A stretch of 64,000 nt of DNA from Mangrovibacter plantisponsor (GCF_003182475.1 NZ_QGTS01000019.1:19079-83078), one strand, 5' to 3'; positions 20,903 through 31,740 are shown, counted from the stretch's first letter. Notes: generated by a model from the letters alone, not told the origin. Numbers and translations: made by a program.

Positions 20903-23452
20903 TTGTACCTCTATATTGAGACTCTTAAACAGAGACTGGATGCCATAAACCAACTGCGCGTGGATCGCGCCCTGGCTGCAATGGGACCCGCTTTTCAGCA
21001 GGTTTACAGTCTGCTGCCTACATTATTGCATTGCCATCATCCGCAAATGCCGGGCTACCTTGATGGCAACGTTCCCCATGGAATTTGTCTGTACACCCCT
21101 GATGACACACAACGCCATTATCTCGACAGCCTTGAGCTGAAATATGGCGCTTTCCCGCAAGAAGAAAACACCAGTGAGTTACCCATTACTGGTGTGTACT
21201 CTATGGGGAGCACTTCATCGGTTGGGCAAAGCTGTTCGTCTGACCTGGATATTTGGGTGTGCCATCAGGCGTGGCTGGACAACGAAGAGCGCCGTTTGCT
21301 CCAGCGCAAGTGTGCGTTACTGGAAGGCTGGGCTGCATCATTAGGTGTGGAAGTCAGTTTCTTCCTGATTGATGAAAACCGTTTCCGGCATAACGAGAGC
21401 GGGAGCCTGGGTGGCGAAGATTGCGGTTCTACACAGCATATTTTACTGCTGGACGAATTTTACCGCACCGCAGTGCGCCTGGCTGGGAAACGTATTCTGT
21501 GGAATATGGTGCCCTGTGAACAGGAAGAGAGCTATGACGACTATGTTATGAAGCTCTATGCACAAGGCGTGCTGACTCCTAACGAATGGCTGGATCTGGG
21601 GGGGCTTAGCTCCCTGTCTGCGGAAGAGTACTTTGGCGCCAGTTTATGGCAGCTGTATAAAAGTATTGATTCCCCGTATAAAGCCGTGCTGAAAACACTG
21701 TTGCTGGAAGCGTATTCCTGGGAATACCCCAACACACGTCTGTTAGCCAAAGATATTAAACAACACCTGCATGATGGTGAAATTGTCTCGTTCGGGCTGG
21801 ATGCGTACTGCATGATGCTGGATCGGGTTACCCGGTATTTAACGGCAATAGACGATACCACTCGCCTTGACCTGGTTCGCCGCTGTTTTTATTTGAAAGT
21901 ATGCGAAAAACTCAGCCGGGAACGTGCTTGTGTTGGCTGGCGGCGTGAAGTTATCGGGCAGTTAGTGAAAAGCTGGGGCTGGGATGAACAGCGCCTGGCG
22001 ATGCTGGATAACCGGGCTAACTGGAAAATTGACGAAGTCCGTAATGCCCATAATGAATTGCTGGATGCGATGATGCAAAGCTATCGCAACCTGATTCGTT
22101 TTGCCCGCCGCAACAATTTGAGTGTCAGTGCCAGCCCGCAAGATATTGGGGTTCTCACCCGTAAGCTCTATGCAGCGTTTGAAGCTCTGCCCGGGAAAGT
22201 TACCCTGGTGAACCCACAAATATCGCCAGATTTGTCTGAACCGAATCTGACTTTTATTCACGTACCGCCAGGCCGGGCAAACCGTTCTGGGTGGTATCTG
22301 TATAACCGTGCGCCGCACATGGACACGATTATCAGCCATCAGCCACTGGAATATAACCGTTATCTGAACAAGCTGGTGGCCTGGGCCTACTTCAATGGTT
22401 TATTAACACCGCGTACTCGCCTGTTCATTAAAGGCAATGGTGTCTGTGACCTGGCAAAATTGCAGGAAATGGTGTCGGATGTATCTCATCATTTCCCTAT
22501 CAGGCTGCCAGCGCCGACACCCAAAGCGTTGTACAGCCCATGTGAAATTCGCCATCTCGCGATTATTGTCAACCTTGAATATGACCCGACTACGGCGTTT
22601 CGCAACCAGGTGGTGCATTTTGATTTCCGTAAACTGGATGTCTTCAGTTTCGGTGAAGAACAAAAATGCCTGATTGGCAGCATTGATTTGCTGTATCGCA
22701 ACTCGTGGAATGAAGTGCGTACTCTGCATTTCAATGGCGAACAGGCCATGATTGAAGCGTTGAAAACGATTTTGGGCAAAATGCACCAGGATGCCGCACC
22801 GCCAGACAACGTTGAGGTGTTCTGCTACAGCCAGCACTTGCGTGGGTTAATTCGTACCCGTGTTCTGCAACTGGTTTCTGAATGTATTGAGTTACGCTTG
22901 TCGAGCACCCGTCTTGAACCGGGGCGTTTTAAAGCGTTGCGTGTTGCCGGGCAAACCTGGGGGTTGTTCTTTGAACGGCTGAATGTGTCTGTGCAGAAAC
23001 TGGAAAACGCCATCGAGTTTTATGGGGCGATTTCTCATAACAAACTGCATGGGCTGTCTGTTCAGGTTGAAACCAACCATGTCCAGCTCCCTTCGGTTGT
23101 GGACGGGTTTGCCAGTGAAGGGATTATTCAGTTTTTCTTTGAAGAAACCAACAGTGACAAAGGGTTCAACATCTATATTCTGGATGAAGGTAACCGCGCT
23201 GAAGTTTACCATCACTGCGAAGGCAGTATTGAAGAACTGGTTCGGGATGTCAGCCGATTCTACTCCTCATCTCATGATCGTTTCACCTATGGCTCAAGCT
23301 TTGTGAACTTCAACCTGCCACAGTTCTACCAGATTGTGAGCGGGGAAGGGCGTGCTCAGGTGATTCCGTACCGTACTCAGTCTGTTACCGCGGCCGCAGC
23401 GCTGGCATCAGACGGCAACGCTGCGACACTACTGCAACAATATCAGCAATAA
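20903..23452 (+). CDS. cyaA: Adenylate cyclase, class I
   Basis: CyaA makes cAMP from ATP; in enterobacteria it is activated by phosphorylated EIIA-Glc of the PTS. The 849-residue protein (E. coli 848) has the catalytic nucleotidyltransferase motif [19 protein letters not shown] with S103, S113, D114 and D116, and a C-terminal regulatory half. Translation begins at TTG 20903 (protein [13 protein letters not shown]), as in E. coli, where the weak TTG limits expression. The last 30 residues are the only clearly divergent part. It stops 1 bp before the convergent cyaY. Confidence 0.98.
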   Translation: MYLYIETLKQRLDAINQLRVDRALAAMGPAFQQVYSLLPTLLHCHHPQMPGYLDGNVPHGICLYTPDDTQRHYLDSLELKYGAFPQEENTSELPITGVYSMGSTSSVGQSCSSDLDIWVCHQAWLDNEERRLLQRKCALLEGWAASLGVEVSFFLIDENRFRHNESGSLGGEDCGSTQHILLLDEFYRTAVRLAGKRILWNMVPCEQEESYDDYVMKLYAQGVLTPNEWLDLGGLSSLSAEEYFGASLWQLYKSIDSPYKAVLKTLLLEAYSWEYPNTRLLAKDIKQHLHDGEIVSFGLDAYCMMLDRVTRYLTAIDDTTRLDLVRRCFYLKVCEKLSRERACVGWRREVIGQLVKSWGWDEQRLAMLDNRANWKIDEVRNAHNELLDAMMQSYRNLIRFARRNNLSVSASPQDIGVLTRKLYAAFEALPGKVTLVNPQISPDLSEPNLTFIHVPPGRANRSGWYLYNRAPHMDTIISHQPLEYNRYLNKLVAWAYFNGLLTPRTRLFIKGNGVCDLAKLQEMVSDVSHHFPIRLPAPTPKALYSPCEIRHLAIIVNLEYDPTTAFRNQVVHFDFRKLDVFSFGEEQKCLIGSIDLLYRNSWNEVRTLHFNGEQAMIEALKTILGKMHQDAAPPDNVEVFCYSQHLRGLIRTRVLQLVSECIELRLSSTRLEPGRFKALRVAGQTWGLFFERLNVSVQKLENAIEFYGAISHNKLHGLSVQVETNHVQLPSVVDGFASEGIIQFFFEETNSDKGFNIYILDEGNRAEVYHHCEGSIEELVRDVSRFYSSSHDRFTYGSSFVNFNLPQFYQIVSGEGRAQVIPYRTQSVTAAAALASDGNAATLLQQYQQ

Positions 23453-23773
23453 TTACTGGAAGTGGACCGGCTCACCAGCTTGCTGAGAGCAGGCTTCTTC
23501 CAGTAAGGCCCAGAAAGTTTTCCCGCTACGGTCGCACACCCAGGTATCTTCTTTCAGGTTGAAGTGGTAGCCACCGCTTTTGGTTGCCAGCCAGACCTGG
23601 TGCAGGGGTTCCTGGCGGTTAATAATAATTTTGCTGCCATTTTCAAAACTCAGTGTCAGCACACCGCCATTGATCTCGCAGTCAATATCGCTGTCGCCAT
23701 CCCAGTTATCAAAATGCTCTTCAATGGTTAGCCACAGTTTGTCGGCCAGTCTGTGGAATTCTGAATCGTTCAT
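23453..23773 (-). CDS. cyaY: Frataxin-like iron-sulfur assembly protein CyaY
   Basis: CyaY binds iron and modulates the IscS cysteine desulfurase. The 106 residues equal the E. coli length. The acidic first helix ([20 protein letters not shown] plus DGDSDIDCE) and the strand motif with [14 protein letters not shown] are typical of frataxins. It is convergent with cyaA, ending on the base next to its stop. Confidence 0.97.
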   Translation of the reverse strand: MNDSEFHRLADKLWLTIEEHFDNWDGDSDIDCEINGGVLTLSFENGSKIIINRQEPLHQVWLATKSGGYHFNLKEDTWVCDRSGKTFWALLEEACSQQAGEPVHFQ

Positions 23774-23963
23774 GTTTCGCTTCCCGTTATAAGGCTGTGC
23801 AGGCAGTATAAAAGCACAACGCGGGAAATTGAAATACCGCTCACAGGCCCGTGAGTAAGCAAGTGTTTTTGGCGGGAATTATCTGTTCCTCAGACTCTGG
23901 CTATTGCTTTTCAGGGTTCACCTGCGATGATAGATAACAATAACGATATACAGGCACTGCAGA

Positions 23964-24170
23964 ATGAAGAAACTCGTTTATCCGCTGGCCATGGCGCTGG
24001 CAATGTTTAGCCTCAGTGGATGTGGTTTAAAAGGCCCACTTTATTTCCCTCCGGCAGACAACAAAACACCCGAACATGTTGAAGAACCAGCATCGTCGAC
24101 GCAATCAGCCACACCTGATCAAAACGATCGTGGAGATGGCGATGACCCGACGCAGGTTGTCACCCAGTAG
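23964..24170 (+). CDS. lptM: LptD-maturation lipoprotein LptM (YifL)
   Basis: LptM is a small outer-membrane lipoprotein shown in E. coli to assist assembly and disulfide maturation of the LPS translocon LptD. The 68-residue product has a type II signal peptide with lipobox LSGC (C20), the conserved post-lipobox GLKGPLYFPP motif and a polar disordered tail. It starts at ATG 23964 and lies 35 bp upstream of dapF, probably co-transcribed. Confidence 0.95.
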   Translation: MKKLVYPLAMALAMFSLSGCGLKGPLYFPPADNKTPEHVEEPASSTQSATPDQNDRGDGDDPTQVVTQ

Positions 24171-24205
24171 CACCCCAGTGCATAACCTGGGGAAGGGAGT
24201 TCTAA

Positions 24206-25030
24206 ATGCAGTTTTCCAAAATGCATGGGCTTGGCAATGATTTCATGGTGGTTGACGCAGTAACACAAAACGTCTTCTTCTCTCCGGATATGATCCGCCG
24301 CCTGGCTGACAGGCATTTGGGAGTGGGGTTTGATCAGTTACTGATTGTGGAACCGCCTTATGATCCTGAGCTGGACTTTCACTACCGTATTTTTAATGCG
24401 GATGGTAGTGAAGTTGCGCAGTGTGGCAACGGCGCGCGTTGTTTCGCCCGCTTTGTGCGCCTGAAAGGCCTGACCAACAAGAACGACATTTTTGTCAGTA
24501 CCGCCAACGGGCGTATGGTTCTGACAGTGACGGACGATGATTTAGTCCGGGTGAATATGGGCGAACCGGACTTCGAACCTGGCCGTATTCCTTTCCGTGC
24601 TAATAAAATGGAAAAAACCTATATCATGCGCGTCGCGGAGCAAACGGTACTTTGTGGCGCAGTATCGATGGGCAACCCCCATTGTGTGATTCAGGTTGAA
24701 AGTGTTACGACAGCAGAAGTGGAGTTGTTGGGGCCGCTGGTAGAAAGTCATGACCGGTTCCCTGAACGGGTGAATGTTGGCTTTATGGAAGTGGTTAACC
24801 CTGAGCATATCCGCCTGCGGGTTTATGAACGCGGCGCGGGTGAAACCCAGGCATGTGGTAGTGGGGCCTGTGGTGCGGTTGCTGTCGGTATACAACAAGG
24901 TTTACTGGCTGAACAAGTACGGGTTGACCTGCCCGGTGGCCGGTTAGATATTGCCTGGAAAGGCCCGGGGCATCCTTTGTATATGACCGGGCCTGCCACT
25001 CATGTCTACGATGGGTTTATACATCTATGA
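24206..25030 (+). CDS. dapF: Diaminopimelate epimerase
   Basis: DapF converts LL- to meso-diaminopimelate for peptidoglycan and lysine. The 274 residues equal E. coli. The two catalytic cysteines are C73 in AQCGNGARC and C217 in [10 protein letters not shown]. The start ATG at 24206 has GGGAAGGGAG upstream, a strong ribosome site. Its stop overlaps the next gene by ATGA. Confidence 0.98.
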   Translation: MQFSKMHGLGNDFMVVDAVTQNVFFSPDMIRRLADRHLGVGFDQLLIVEPPYDPELDFHYRIFNADGSEVAQCGNGARCFARFVRLKGLTNKNDIFVSTANGRMVLTVTDDDLVRVNMGEPDFEPGRIPFRANKMEKTYIMRVAEQTVLCGAVSMGNPHCVIQVESVTTAEVELLGPLVESHDRFPERVNVGFMEVVNPEHIRLRVYERGAGETQACGSGACGAVAVGIQQGLLAEQVRVDLPGGRLDIAWKGPGHPLYMTGPATHVYDGFIHL

Positions 25031-25731
25031 AGAATGTCGGAGAACAGCAAGATATTTTGCCTGAGCTGACAGACGAGATGGTCGGAGATTATCTGCGTCG
25101 TCACCCTGATTTTTTTATTCGTAACGCACAACTGGTTGAACAACTCAGTGTTCCGCATCCGGTACGGGGAGCAGTGTCGCTGGTTGAATGGCATATGGCC
25201 AGGTCGCGGAACCGGATTGATAACCTGGAAACCGGTATGGGTTTGCTGGTTGAACAGGCAATGGCAAATGAAGGGCTGTTTTACCGATTACTGAAACTAC
25301 AAAGCCGTCTGGCATCCGCCCCGGATTTTCAGTCTTTTCTTGAACGCCTGTCGCGTTGGGCAAAAGAGATGAAACTGGCCAGTGCTACGTTACGGCTCTT
25401 TCCGGATAAATGGCGTATTGGCGCGCCTTCCTGTTTTACTCACCTGGCGTTGAGCCGGCAACTGTTTGAGCCATTGCGTGTGCAGCGGTTCGGCGACCAG
25501 TCGCATTATCTTGGCGGCCTCAATGGTAATGAACTGCTGGTGATGTTGCCGCAAGAAAAAGCGGTAGGCTCAGTAGCCATGTCATTGCTGGGGGAACAGG
25601 GGGATTTAGGCGTACTGGTATTCTCCAGCCGTGACCCGCAACACTACAGTGCAGGCCAGGGAACCCAGTTCTTGCAGGAACTGAGTACATTATTACCCGG
25701 GTTACTGGAACGTTGGGTGGAGCGGTTATGA
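25027..25731 (+). CDS. yigA: DUF484 protein YigA
   Basis: YigA is a conserved cytosolic protein of the DUF484 family, with a GAF-like fold and no established function. It has 234 residues (E. coli 235) and always sits between dapF and xerC. The N-terminal part reads [23 protein letters not shown], the family signature, then a coiled-coil-like helix. The ATGA overlaps on both sides point to translational coupling with dapF and xerC. Confidence 0.93.
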   Translation: MKNVGEQQDILPELTDEMVGDYLRRHPDFFIRNAQLVEQLSVPHPVRGAVSLVEWHMARSRNRIDNLETGMGLLVEQAMANEGLFYRLLKLQSRLASAPDFQSFLERLSRWAKEMKLASATLRLFPDKWRIGAPSCFTHLALSRQLFEPLRVQRFGDQSHYLGGLNGNELLVMLPQEKAVGSVAMSLLGEQGDLGVLVFSSRDPQHYSAGQGTQFLQELSTLLPGLLERWVERL

Positions 25732-26627
25732 GCGGTTTGCAGGCGAGTGTTGACCAATATTTGCGTTACCTGAAAGTGGAACGCCAGCTAAGCCCACTGA
25801 CGTTACTCAACTATGGCCGCCAGTTGCAGGTGATTATCAGCATGGCGGCGGACATGGGCATACAACACTGGGCTCAGTGCGACAGCAGCAAAGTGAAACG
25901 CTTTACTGTGTTGAGCCGCAAGCATGGTCTGCAGCCTGCCAGCATGGCATTACGCCTTTCTGCCCTGCGTAGTTTTTTCGACTGGCTGGTTGCCCAGGGC
26001 GAACTGGATGCCAACCCGGCAAAGGGTGTTGCCAGCCCCAAAGCACCACGCCATTTACCCAAGAATATTGATGTGGATGACATCAACCGGTTACTGGATA
26101 TTGATATTAATGACCCACTCGCCGTGCGTGACAGAGCGATGCTGGAAATCATGTATGGCGCCGGGCTGCGTTTATCCGAACTGGTCAATATTGATTGCCG
26201 CCACCTGGACCTTGCCAGCGGTGAAGTGTGGGTGATGGGGAAAGGGAGTAAAGAGCGCAGGCTACCTGTTGGCCGTAGCGCGGTGCAATGGGTTGAGCAC
26301 TGGCTGGAGCTGCGTTTGCTGTTTGGCCCGGATGATGACGCCCTCTTTTTATCCCGCCAGGGCAAGCGTATTTCAGCTCGTAACGTGCAAAAACGCTTTG
26401 CCGAATGGGGTGTGCGCCAGGGTCTTAACAGCCATGTCCATCCTCATAAATTACGCCACTCATTTGCCACACATATGCTGGAGTCCAGTGGTGATTTACG
26501 CGCGGTACAGGAGTTGCTGGGCCACGCTAATTTATCCACTACCCAAATCTATACCCACCTCGACTTTCAACATTTAGCCTCGGTGTATGATGCTGCGCAT
26601 CCACGCGCCAGGCGGGGGAAATCGTAA
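25728..26627 (+). CDS. xerC: Site-specific tyrosine recombinase XerC
   Basis: XerC acts with XerD at dif (and at plasmid cer/psi sites) to resolve chromosome dimers. The 299-residue protein (E. coli 298) contains all catalytic residues at canonical positions: R148, K172, H240, R243, H266 and nucleophile Y275. I chose ATG 25728, which overlaps the yigA stop, over the open frame upstream (25713). The stop shares one base with the yigB ATG. Confidence 0.97.
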   Translation: MSGLQASVDQYLRYLKVERQLSPLTLLNYGRQLQVIISMAADMGIQHWAQCDSSKVKRFTVLSRKHGLQPASMALRLSALRSFFDWLVAQGELDANPAKGVASPKAPRHLPKNIDVDDINRLLDIDINDPLAVRDRAMLEIMYGAGLRLSELVNIDCRHLDLASGEVWVMGKGSKERRLPVGRSAVQWVEHWLELRLLFGPDDDALFLSRQGKRISARNVQKRFAEWGVRQGLNSHVHPHKLRHSFATHMLESSGDLRAVQELLGHANLSTTQIYTHLDFQHLASVYDAAHPRARRGKS

Positions 26628-27343
26628 TGCATTTTTACCGTCCACTGAGCCGGATTGCCGCTCTGACGTTTGATCTGGACGATACGCTGTATGACAACTA
26701 TCCAGTAATTCAAAAGACTACTCAGGCATCACTTCAGTTTCTTCAACAGTACCATCCGTCGCTGGCGCAACTGACCGCCAGTGATTTTATTGGCGTGCGT
26801 GACGCCTTAAGGGAAGAAGAACCGGAAATCTACCATGATGTGACGCAGTGGCGCTGGCGGGCAATAGAACGCACGATGCAACTCGCCGGGATACCAGATA
26901 GCCAGGCGCGTGAAGGCGCTGATGCGGTGATGGGCGAGTTTGCTCACTGGCGTAGCCGCATAGAGGTACCGCAGGAAACACATACCACACTGGCAAAACT
27001 GGCGGAGAAATGGCCGTTAGTCGCCATTACTAATGGTAATGCGGATCCCTCCCGTTTCGGGCTTGAGCCGTACTTTCAGTTTGTATTGCGCGCCGGCCCG
27101 GATGGCCGCTCAAAACCGTTTGGCGATATGTACTGGCTGGCGGCACAAAAACTGGGTGTTCAGCCCGGAGAATTGCTCCATGTAGGCGATGACCTCACCA
27201 CTGATGTGTTAGGTGCGGTACAGAGTGGCGTTCAGGCATGCTGGATTAACCTGAAACAGGCCAGCCTGATGACGGCAAAAGACAGCCGGTTGCTACCCCA
27301 TGTAGAAATTTCGCGGTTGGCATCACTCACTGCGCTGATATAA
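26627..27343 (+). CDS. yigB: HAD-family phosphatase YigB (FMN phosphatase type)
   Basis: YigB is a HAD hydrolase; in E. coli it dephosphorylates FMN and 5-amino-6-ribitylamino uracil phosphate. The 238 residues match E. coli. Motif [10 protein letters not shown] (D16, D18), motif II ITNGNAD and the C-terminal [13 protein letters not shown] complete the HAD signature. It is coupled to xerC by a 1-bp overlap. Confidence 0.95.
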   Translation: MHFYRPLSRIAALTFDLDDTLYDNYPVIQKTTQASLQFLQQYHPSLAQLTASDFIGVRDALREEEPEIYHDVTQWRWRAIERTMQLAGIPDSQAREGADAVMGEFAHWRSRIEVPQETHTTLAKLAEKWPLVAITNGNADPSRFGLEPYFQFVLRAGPDGRSKPFGDMYWLAAQKLGVQPGELLHVGDDLTTDVLGAVQSGVQACWINLKQASLMTAKDSRLLPHVEISRLASLTALI

Positions 27344-27345
27344 TG

Positions 27346-27361
27346 CTGTAAAAATTTCCAG
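27346..27361 (+). promoter_or_regulatory. LexA box upstream of uvrD
   Basis: CTGTAAAAATTTCCAG is a CTG-N10-CAG SOS box, 37 bp before the uvrD start and 3 bp after the yigB stop. E. coli uvrD also has a LexA site here. Confidence 0.8.
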
Positions 27362-27398
27362 GGGTACGATCCCCCCTTTCCCCAATTTGGCGGTGCTG

Positions 27399-29561
27399 AT
27401 GGACGTTTCTTACCTGCTCGACAGTCTTAATGATAAACAGCGTGAAGCCGTTGCGGCGCCACGCAGTAATTTGCTGGTTCTGGCAGGTGCGGGGAGCGGG
27501 AAAACTCGGGTACTGGTGCATCGTATCGCCTGGCTGATGTCGGTTGAGAACAGCTCGCCTTACTCCATTATGGCCGTCACCTTTACCAATAAAGCGGCTG
27601 CGGAAATGCGCCAGCGTATTGGTCAGTTGATGGGTAGTGTGCAGAATGGTATGTGGGTGGGGACTTTCCACGGTCTTGCACACCGTCTGTTGCGCGCGCA
27701 TCACCTTGATGCAGGTTTACCGCAGGATTTTCAAATTCTGGATAGTGAAGACCAGCTACGCCTGCTCAAACGCCTGATCAAAGCCATGAACCTTGATGAA
27801 AAGCAGTGGCCTGCCCGCCAGGCAATGTGGTACATCAACGGTAAAAAAGACGAAGGCCTGCGCCCACAACACGTAGAAAGCTATGGCAACCCGGTTGAGC
27901 AAACCTGGTTGAAAGTTTACCAGGCCTACCAGGAAGCCTGTGACAGAGCCGGGCTGGTGGATTTTGCTGAATTGCTGCTGCGCGCCCATGAACTTTGGCT
28001 TAACAAACCCCACATTCTCCAGCACTACCGTGATCGCTTCACGCATATTCTGGTGGACGAATTTCAGGACACCAACAACATTCAGTATGCCTGGATTCGC
28101 CTGCTGGCGGGTGATACCAGCCATGTGATGATTGTGGGCGATGACGACCAGTCAATTTATGGCTGGCGTGGCGCTCAGGTGGAAAATATTCAGCGTTTTC
28201 TGCGGGATTTCCCGGGGGCGCAAACCATTCGCCTTGAGCAAAACTACCGTTCAACCAGCAATATTCTGAACGCAGCTAACGCCCTGATTGATAATAACAC
28301 CGGGCGGCTTGGTAAAAATTTATGGACTGATGGCAGCGAAGGTGAACCTATATCGCTGTACTGCGCCTTCAACGAACTGGATGAAGCCCGGTTTGTTGTT
28401 AACCGTATCAAAACCTGGCAGGACAATGGTGGTGCTCTGGAGCAGTGTGCCATCTTATATCGCAGCAACGCCCAGTCACGTGTACTGGAAGAGGCTTTAC
28501 TGCAAGGTAGCATGCCGTACCGGATTTATGGCGGGATGCGCTTCTTTGAACGCCAGGAAATTAAAGATGCACTGGCGTACCTGCGCCTGATGAGTAACCG
28601 CAATGATGATGCCGCATTTGAACGTGTGGTTAATACACCAACCCGGGGAATAGGCGACCGCACGCTGGATGTCGTGCGCCAGACTTCGAGAGAGAACCAG
28701 CTCACGCTATGGCAGGCTTCACGCCAGCTGTTGCAGGATAAAGCCCTGGCAGGGCGTGCAGCATCCGCTCTGCAGCGTTTTATGGAGCTGATTGATGCGC
28801 TGGCTCACGATACCGCAGAAATGCCCCTGCATGTCCAGACTGACCGGGTGATTAAAGACTCTGGCTTGTGGATGATGTATGAACAGGAAAAAGGCGAGAA
28901 AGGCCAGACACGTATTGAAAACCTTGAAGAACTGGTGACAGCCACACGCCAGTTCAGCTACCAGGACGAAGACGAAGATCTAATGCCGTTACAGGCCTTC
29001 TTGTCTCATGCCGCACTGGAGGCAGGAGAAGGGCAGGCAGACACCTGGCAGGATGCAGTACAACTGATGACACTGCATTCGGCGAAAGGTCTGGAGTTCC
29101 CACAAGTGTTTATTGTTGGGATGGAAGAAGGGATGTTCCCCAGCCAGATGTCGCTGGATGAAGGCGGCCGCCTGGAAGAAGAGCGCCGCCTGGCTTATGT
29201 CGGTGTCACGCGGGCCATGCAAAAGCTCACGCTGACTTACGCAGAATCGCGCCGCCTGTACGGGAAAGAAGTGTATCACCGCCCTTCCCGGTTTATTGGC
29301 GAGCTGCCGGAAAACTGCGTGGAGGAAGTGCGTTTGCGGGCAACGGTTTCCCGCCCGGTTAACCACCAGCGGCTGGGTACACCCATTGAGCAAAACGATA
29401 GTGGCTATAAACTAGGGCAGCGGGTACGCCATCCCAAATTTGGTGAAGGCACTATTGTCAACCTGGAAGGCAGTGGTGAGCACAGCCGCCTGCAGGTGGC
29501 ATTCCAGGGGCAGGGCATTAAGTGGCTGGTCGCCGCTTACGCCAGGCTAGAAACGGTGTAA
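27399..29561 (+). CDS. uvrD: DNA helicase II UvrD
   Basis: UvrD is a superfamily 1A 3'-5' helicase for nucleotide excision repair, mismatch repair and removal of RecA filaments. The 720 residues match E. coli exactly. It shows Walker A GAGSGKT, motif II DEFQD, GDDDQSIYGWRG, and the C-terminal Tudor-like RNA polymerase interaction domain (YKLGQRVRHPKFGEGTIV). I chose ATG 27399 (MDVSYLLDSLNDKQREAV), not the open frame upstream (27387). A LexA box precedes it. Confidence 0.98.
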   Translation: MDVSYLLDSLNDKQREAVAAPRSNLLVLAGAGSGKTRVLVHRIAWLMSVENSSPYSIMAVTFTNKAAAEMRQRIGQLMGSVQNGMWVGTFHGLAHRLLRAHHLDAGLPQDFQILDSEDQLRLLKRLIKAMNLDEKQWPARQAMWYINGKKDEGLRPQHVESYGNPVEQTWLKVYQAYQEACDRAGLVDFAELLLRAHELWLNKPHILQHYRDRFTHILVDEFQDTNNIQYAWIRLLAGDTSHVMIVGDDDQSIYGWRGAQVENIQRFLRDFPGAQTIRLEQNYRSTSNILNAANALIDNNTGRLGKNLWTDGSEGEPISLYCAFNELDEARFVVNRIKTWQDNGGALEQCAILYRSNAQSRVLEEALLQGSMPYRIYGGMRFFERQEIKDALAYLRLMSNRNDDAAFERVVNTPTRGIGDRTLDVVRQTSRENQLTLWQASRQLLQDKALAGRAASALQRFMELIDALAHDTAEMPLHVQTDRVIKDSGLWMMYEQEKGEKGQTRIENLEELVTATRQFSYQDEDEDLMPLQAFLSHAALEAGEGQADTWQDAVQLMTLHSAKGLEFPQVFIVGMEEGMFPSQMSLDEGGRLEEERRLAYVGVTRAMQKLTLTYAESRRLYGKEVYHRPSRFIGELPENCVEEVRLRATVSRPVNHQRLGTPIEQNDSGYKLGQRVRHPKFGEGTIVNLEGSGEHSRLQVAFQGQGIKWLVAAYARLETV

Positions 29562-29648
29562 CTCCGTGTGGGAAAATAAATTTTCTGGTCTGTCTGCTAA
29601 CCTTAACAAATAACAGATATTAATTAATTGCGAGTGTTCTGTTGTTTA

Positions 29649-29677
29649 TTGACGCTGCTTTTTCGCTGGCGTAACAT
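29649..29677 (+). promoter_or_regulatory. corA promoter
   Basis: TTGACG (29649-29654), a 17-bp spacer and TAACAT (29672-29677) predict a transcript starting near 29684, with a leader of about 225 nt before corA. Confidence 0.65.
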
Positions 29678-29709
29678 GCGCGCACGATTACGCTAAGAGG
29701 ACATTCGCC

Positions 29710-29766
29710 TTGGACACACCCAGTAGATGCTGGCTCTTTCACCTGTTTTCAGGGTGCAACTCCTAA
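29710..29766 (+). CDS. Leader ORF of corA (CorL-like, 18 codons)
   Basis: A TTG start at 29710, with AAGAGGA 9 bp upstream, opens an 18-residue ORF MDTPSRCWLFHLFSGCNS in the corA leader. It is followed at its stop codon by a perfect hairpin (29765-29773 with 29783-29791). Salmonella corA has a translated leader ORF, corL, that controls Rho-dependent termination; this ORF is in the equivalent place. The gene is too short for homology on its own, so the assignment rests on position, ribosome site and neighbouring structure. Confidence 0.6.
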   Translation: MDTPSRCWLFHLFSGCNS

Positions 29767-29791
29767 GGCTATCCTCATTGCTGATAGCCTT
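29765..29791 (+). promoter_or_regulatory. Hairpin in the corA leader
   Basis: A perfect 9-bp stem AAGGCTATC/GATAGCCTT with a 9-nt loop starts within the stop codon of the leader ORF. It has no T-tail, so it is more likely a regulatory element than a terminator. The rest of the leader (29792-29909) holds no ORF that I can support. Confidence 0.6.
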
Positions 29792-29909
29792 CGCGGTTGT
29801 CAGCGACATCTTTTCCCGTCGCGTTGAGCCAGTCTGTTTCTTGGTTTGAAACCCCCGTTTCTGTGTGCCCACCGAACTGTCCGATATTTTTGCATTGGGA
29901 GTCCCGGTC

Positions 29910-30860
29910 ATGTTGAGCGCATTTCAACTGGAAAATAATCGGTTGTCCCGTCTCGAAGTGGAAGAGGCTGAAAACCTGAGCAACGCGATATGGGTTGATC
30001 TGGTTGAGCCGGACGAAGACGAGCGGCAACGCGTACAAACGGAACTTGACCAGAGCCTGGCGACACGACCAGAGCTTGAAGATATTGAGGCATCTGCCCG
30101 TTTTTTTGAAGACGAAGATGGCTTACATATCCACTCATTTTTCTTCTACGAAGATGCGGACGATCACGCGGGCAACTCAACCGTGGCTTTTACCATTCGT
30201 AATGGTCGCCTGTTTACGCTACGTGAACGTGAGTTACCTGCATTTCGCCTCTACCGCATGCGCGCCCGTACACAGTTAGTGGTTGACGGCAATGCGTTTG
30301 AATTGTTACTCGATTTGTTCGAAACCAAAATTGAACAGTTGGCTGATGAAATCGAAAACATTTATAGCGACCTGGAAAAGCTCAGCCGTGTGATTATGGA
30401 AGGGCAACAAGGTGATGAGTACGACGAAGCGCTCTCCACCCTGGCTGAGCTGGAAGATACCGGCTGGAAAGTTCGCCTGTGTTTGATGGATACCCAACGG
30501 GCACTGAATTTCCTGGTACGTAAAGCTCGCTTACCGGGCGAGCAGCTTGAACAGGCGCGGGAAGTATTACGCGATATCGAATCCCTGTTGCCGCACAACG
30601 AATCCCTGTTCCAGAAAGTTAACTTCCTGATGCAGGCTGCGATGGGGTTTATCAATATCGAGCAGAACCGGATAATCAAAATCTTCTCCGTGGTATCTGT
30701 TGTATTCCTGCCACCCACGCTGGTTGCTTCCAGTTATGGGATGAACTTTGAGTTTATGCCGGAATTGCACTGGAGCTTTGGTTACCCTGGAGCCATCGTC
30801 TTTATGATGCTGGCGGGTCTGGCCCCGTACCTGTACTTTAAGCGGAAAAACTGGTTGTAG
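29910..30860 (+). CDS. corA: Magnesium/nickel/cobalt transporter CorA
   Basis: CorA is the pentameric Mg2+ channel of the inner membrane. The 316 residues equal E. coli. A long acidic cytosolic domain is followed by two C-terminal membrane segments; the first ends in the selectivity motif [11 protein letters not shown], and the protein ends in [11 protein letters not shown] chose ATG 29910 ([12 protein letters not shown]) with GGGAG upstream, not the earlier open frame at 29865. A leader ORF and hairpin precede it. Confidence 0.98.
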   Translation: MLSAFQLENNRLSRLEVEEAENLSNAIWVDLVEPDEDERQRVQTELDQSLATRPELEDIEASARFFEDEDGLHIHSFFFYEDADDHAGNSTVAFTIRNGRLFTLRERELPAFRLYRMRARTQLVVDGNAFELLLDLFETKIEQLADEIENIYSDLEKLSRVIMEGQQGDEYDEALSTLAELEDTGWKVRLCLMDTQRALNFLVRKARLPGEQLEQAREVLRDIESLLPHNESLFQKVNFLMQAAMGFINIEQNRIIKIFSVVSVVFLPPTLVASSYGMNFEFMPELHWSFGYPGAIVFMMLAGLAPYLYFKRKNWL

Positions 30861-30878
30861 CGGTTAATGCTCAGAGGC

Positions 30879-30909
30879 AAAAAAGCGCTGTGAAAACAGC
30901 GCTTTTTTT
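30879..30909. terminator. Bidirectional terminator between corA and yigF-like gene
   Basis: AGCGCTGT (30884-30891) pairs with ACAGCGCT (30896-30903) around GAAA, with A-run upstream and T-run downstream. It can serve both convergent genes. Confidence 0.9.
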
Positions 30910-30913
30910 ATGG

Positions 30914-31321
30914 TTACAAACTCCAGGTGTGCTTGTTTTTTACCTTGAATTCGTAATACCAGAAGATAGTCTGGCATGCGACATACATGTTGAAAAAGAA
31001 AGAAAGGAATCGGAAATGAATCATCAGACCAATAATGGCAACAACACAGCTGATTAGAAAACACACTATGGCTTTTTTCCATAATCCTAAAATCAGCAGA
31101 TAAACTGGTCCAAATAAAAAAGCCAGAAAACTCATTTGCATTGTAATTCGTGGCCAAATCGGAAGTTTTTTCAATTCCTCACGACTTTCTTTGGTTTGCA
31201 GGAAGCCATTATACTTTCCGCCTAACTTATCAATAAATGCAAAGCGTTTTTTCCACTTTTCTTTTACTTTCGGATCCTGCTGGTAGTCGTAATTTTCTTC
31301 AGGCAATGTTGTGTTAGTCAT
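30914..31321 (-). CDS. DUF2628-type small membrane protein (YigF-like)
   Basis: The 135-residue product has a charged N-terminus with WKKRFAFIDKLGGKYNGF, the signature of DUF2628/YigF-type proteins, then two or three hydrophobic segments (about residues 63-80, 87-104 and 106-125). E. coli has yigF in this position, but I cannot confirm orthology, so I give no symbol. Function is unknown. The gene is AT-richer than its neighbours. It lies 44 bp downstream of another small membrane-protein gene on the same strand. Confidence 0.75.
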   Translation of the reverse strand: MTNTTLPEENYDYQQDPKVKEKWKKRFAFIDKLGGKYNGFLQTKESREELKKLPIWPRITMQMSFLAFLFGPVYLLILGLWKKAIVCFLISCVVAIIGLMIHFRFLSFFFNMYVACQTIFWYYEFKVKNKHTWSL

Positions 31322-31365
31322 CGTATTACCTTTTATCCCTTGCCAAATGGCGGTTAATTGTTTGG

Positions 31366-31740
31366 TTAATTCGTTATCTTGCCTGGAGTAAGAGCCAGAA
31401 AGAATGCAGTCAAAATAGTCATACCCGCAGTAAAACGGGTACCCGGAGAGTCACAATCTGCCCCCCAAATACGAATCATAACTTGCCCGATCACGACTAT
31501 GCTCATCCAGAGAATCACGAAGTAGCGGCCTTTTATACCAATATCCCGGCAGCGCATGGCACCCGTATTACAATAAATCCAAAGCAGTAATACTGCCGTA
31601 AAAATAAGGGTGAATTTCCCCATATTAAACATCAGCGGTGTGCCCTGAAGAACGAAATACAAAATACTGATGATTAAAAAGGGTATTCGCCGAATAGTTG
31701 TGCTATGTGACGGTTTGAATAAATTGATGATGAAAGACAT
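31366..31740 (-). CDS. DUF805-like small membrane protein
   Basis: The 124-residue product has four predicted membrane segments. Its central MRCRDIGIKGRYF resembles the RRLHDIGKSGWW motif of DUF805 proteins, and the end ALTPGKITN resembles the PG-rich DUF805 C-terminus. I do not recognise a characterised homologue. It occupies the yigG position of E. coli between corA and rarD and probably forms a two-gene operon with the YigF-like gene. Base composition is AT-rich. Confidence 0.65.
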   Translation of the reverse strand: MSFIINLFKPSHSTTIRRIPFLIISILYFVLQGTPLMFNMGKFTLIFTAVLLLWIYCNTGAMRCRDIGIKGRYFVILWMSIVVIGQVMIRIWGADCDSPGTRFTAGMTILTAFFLALTPGKITN

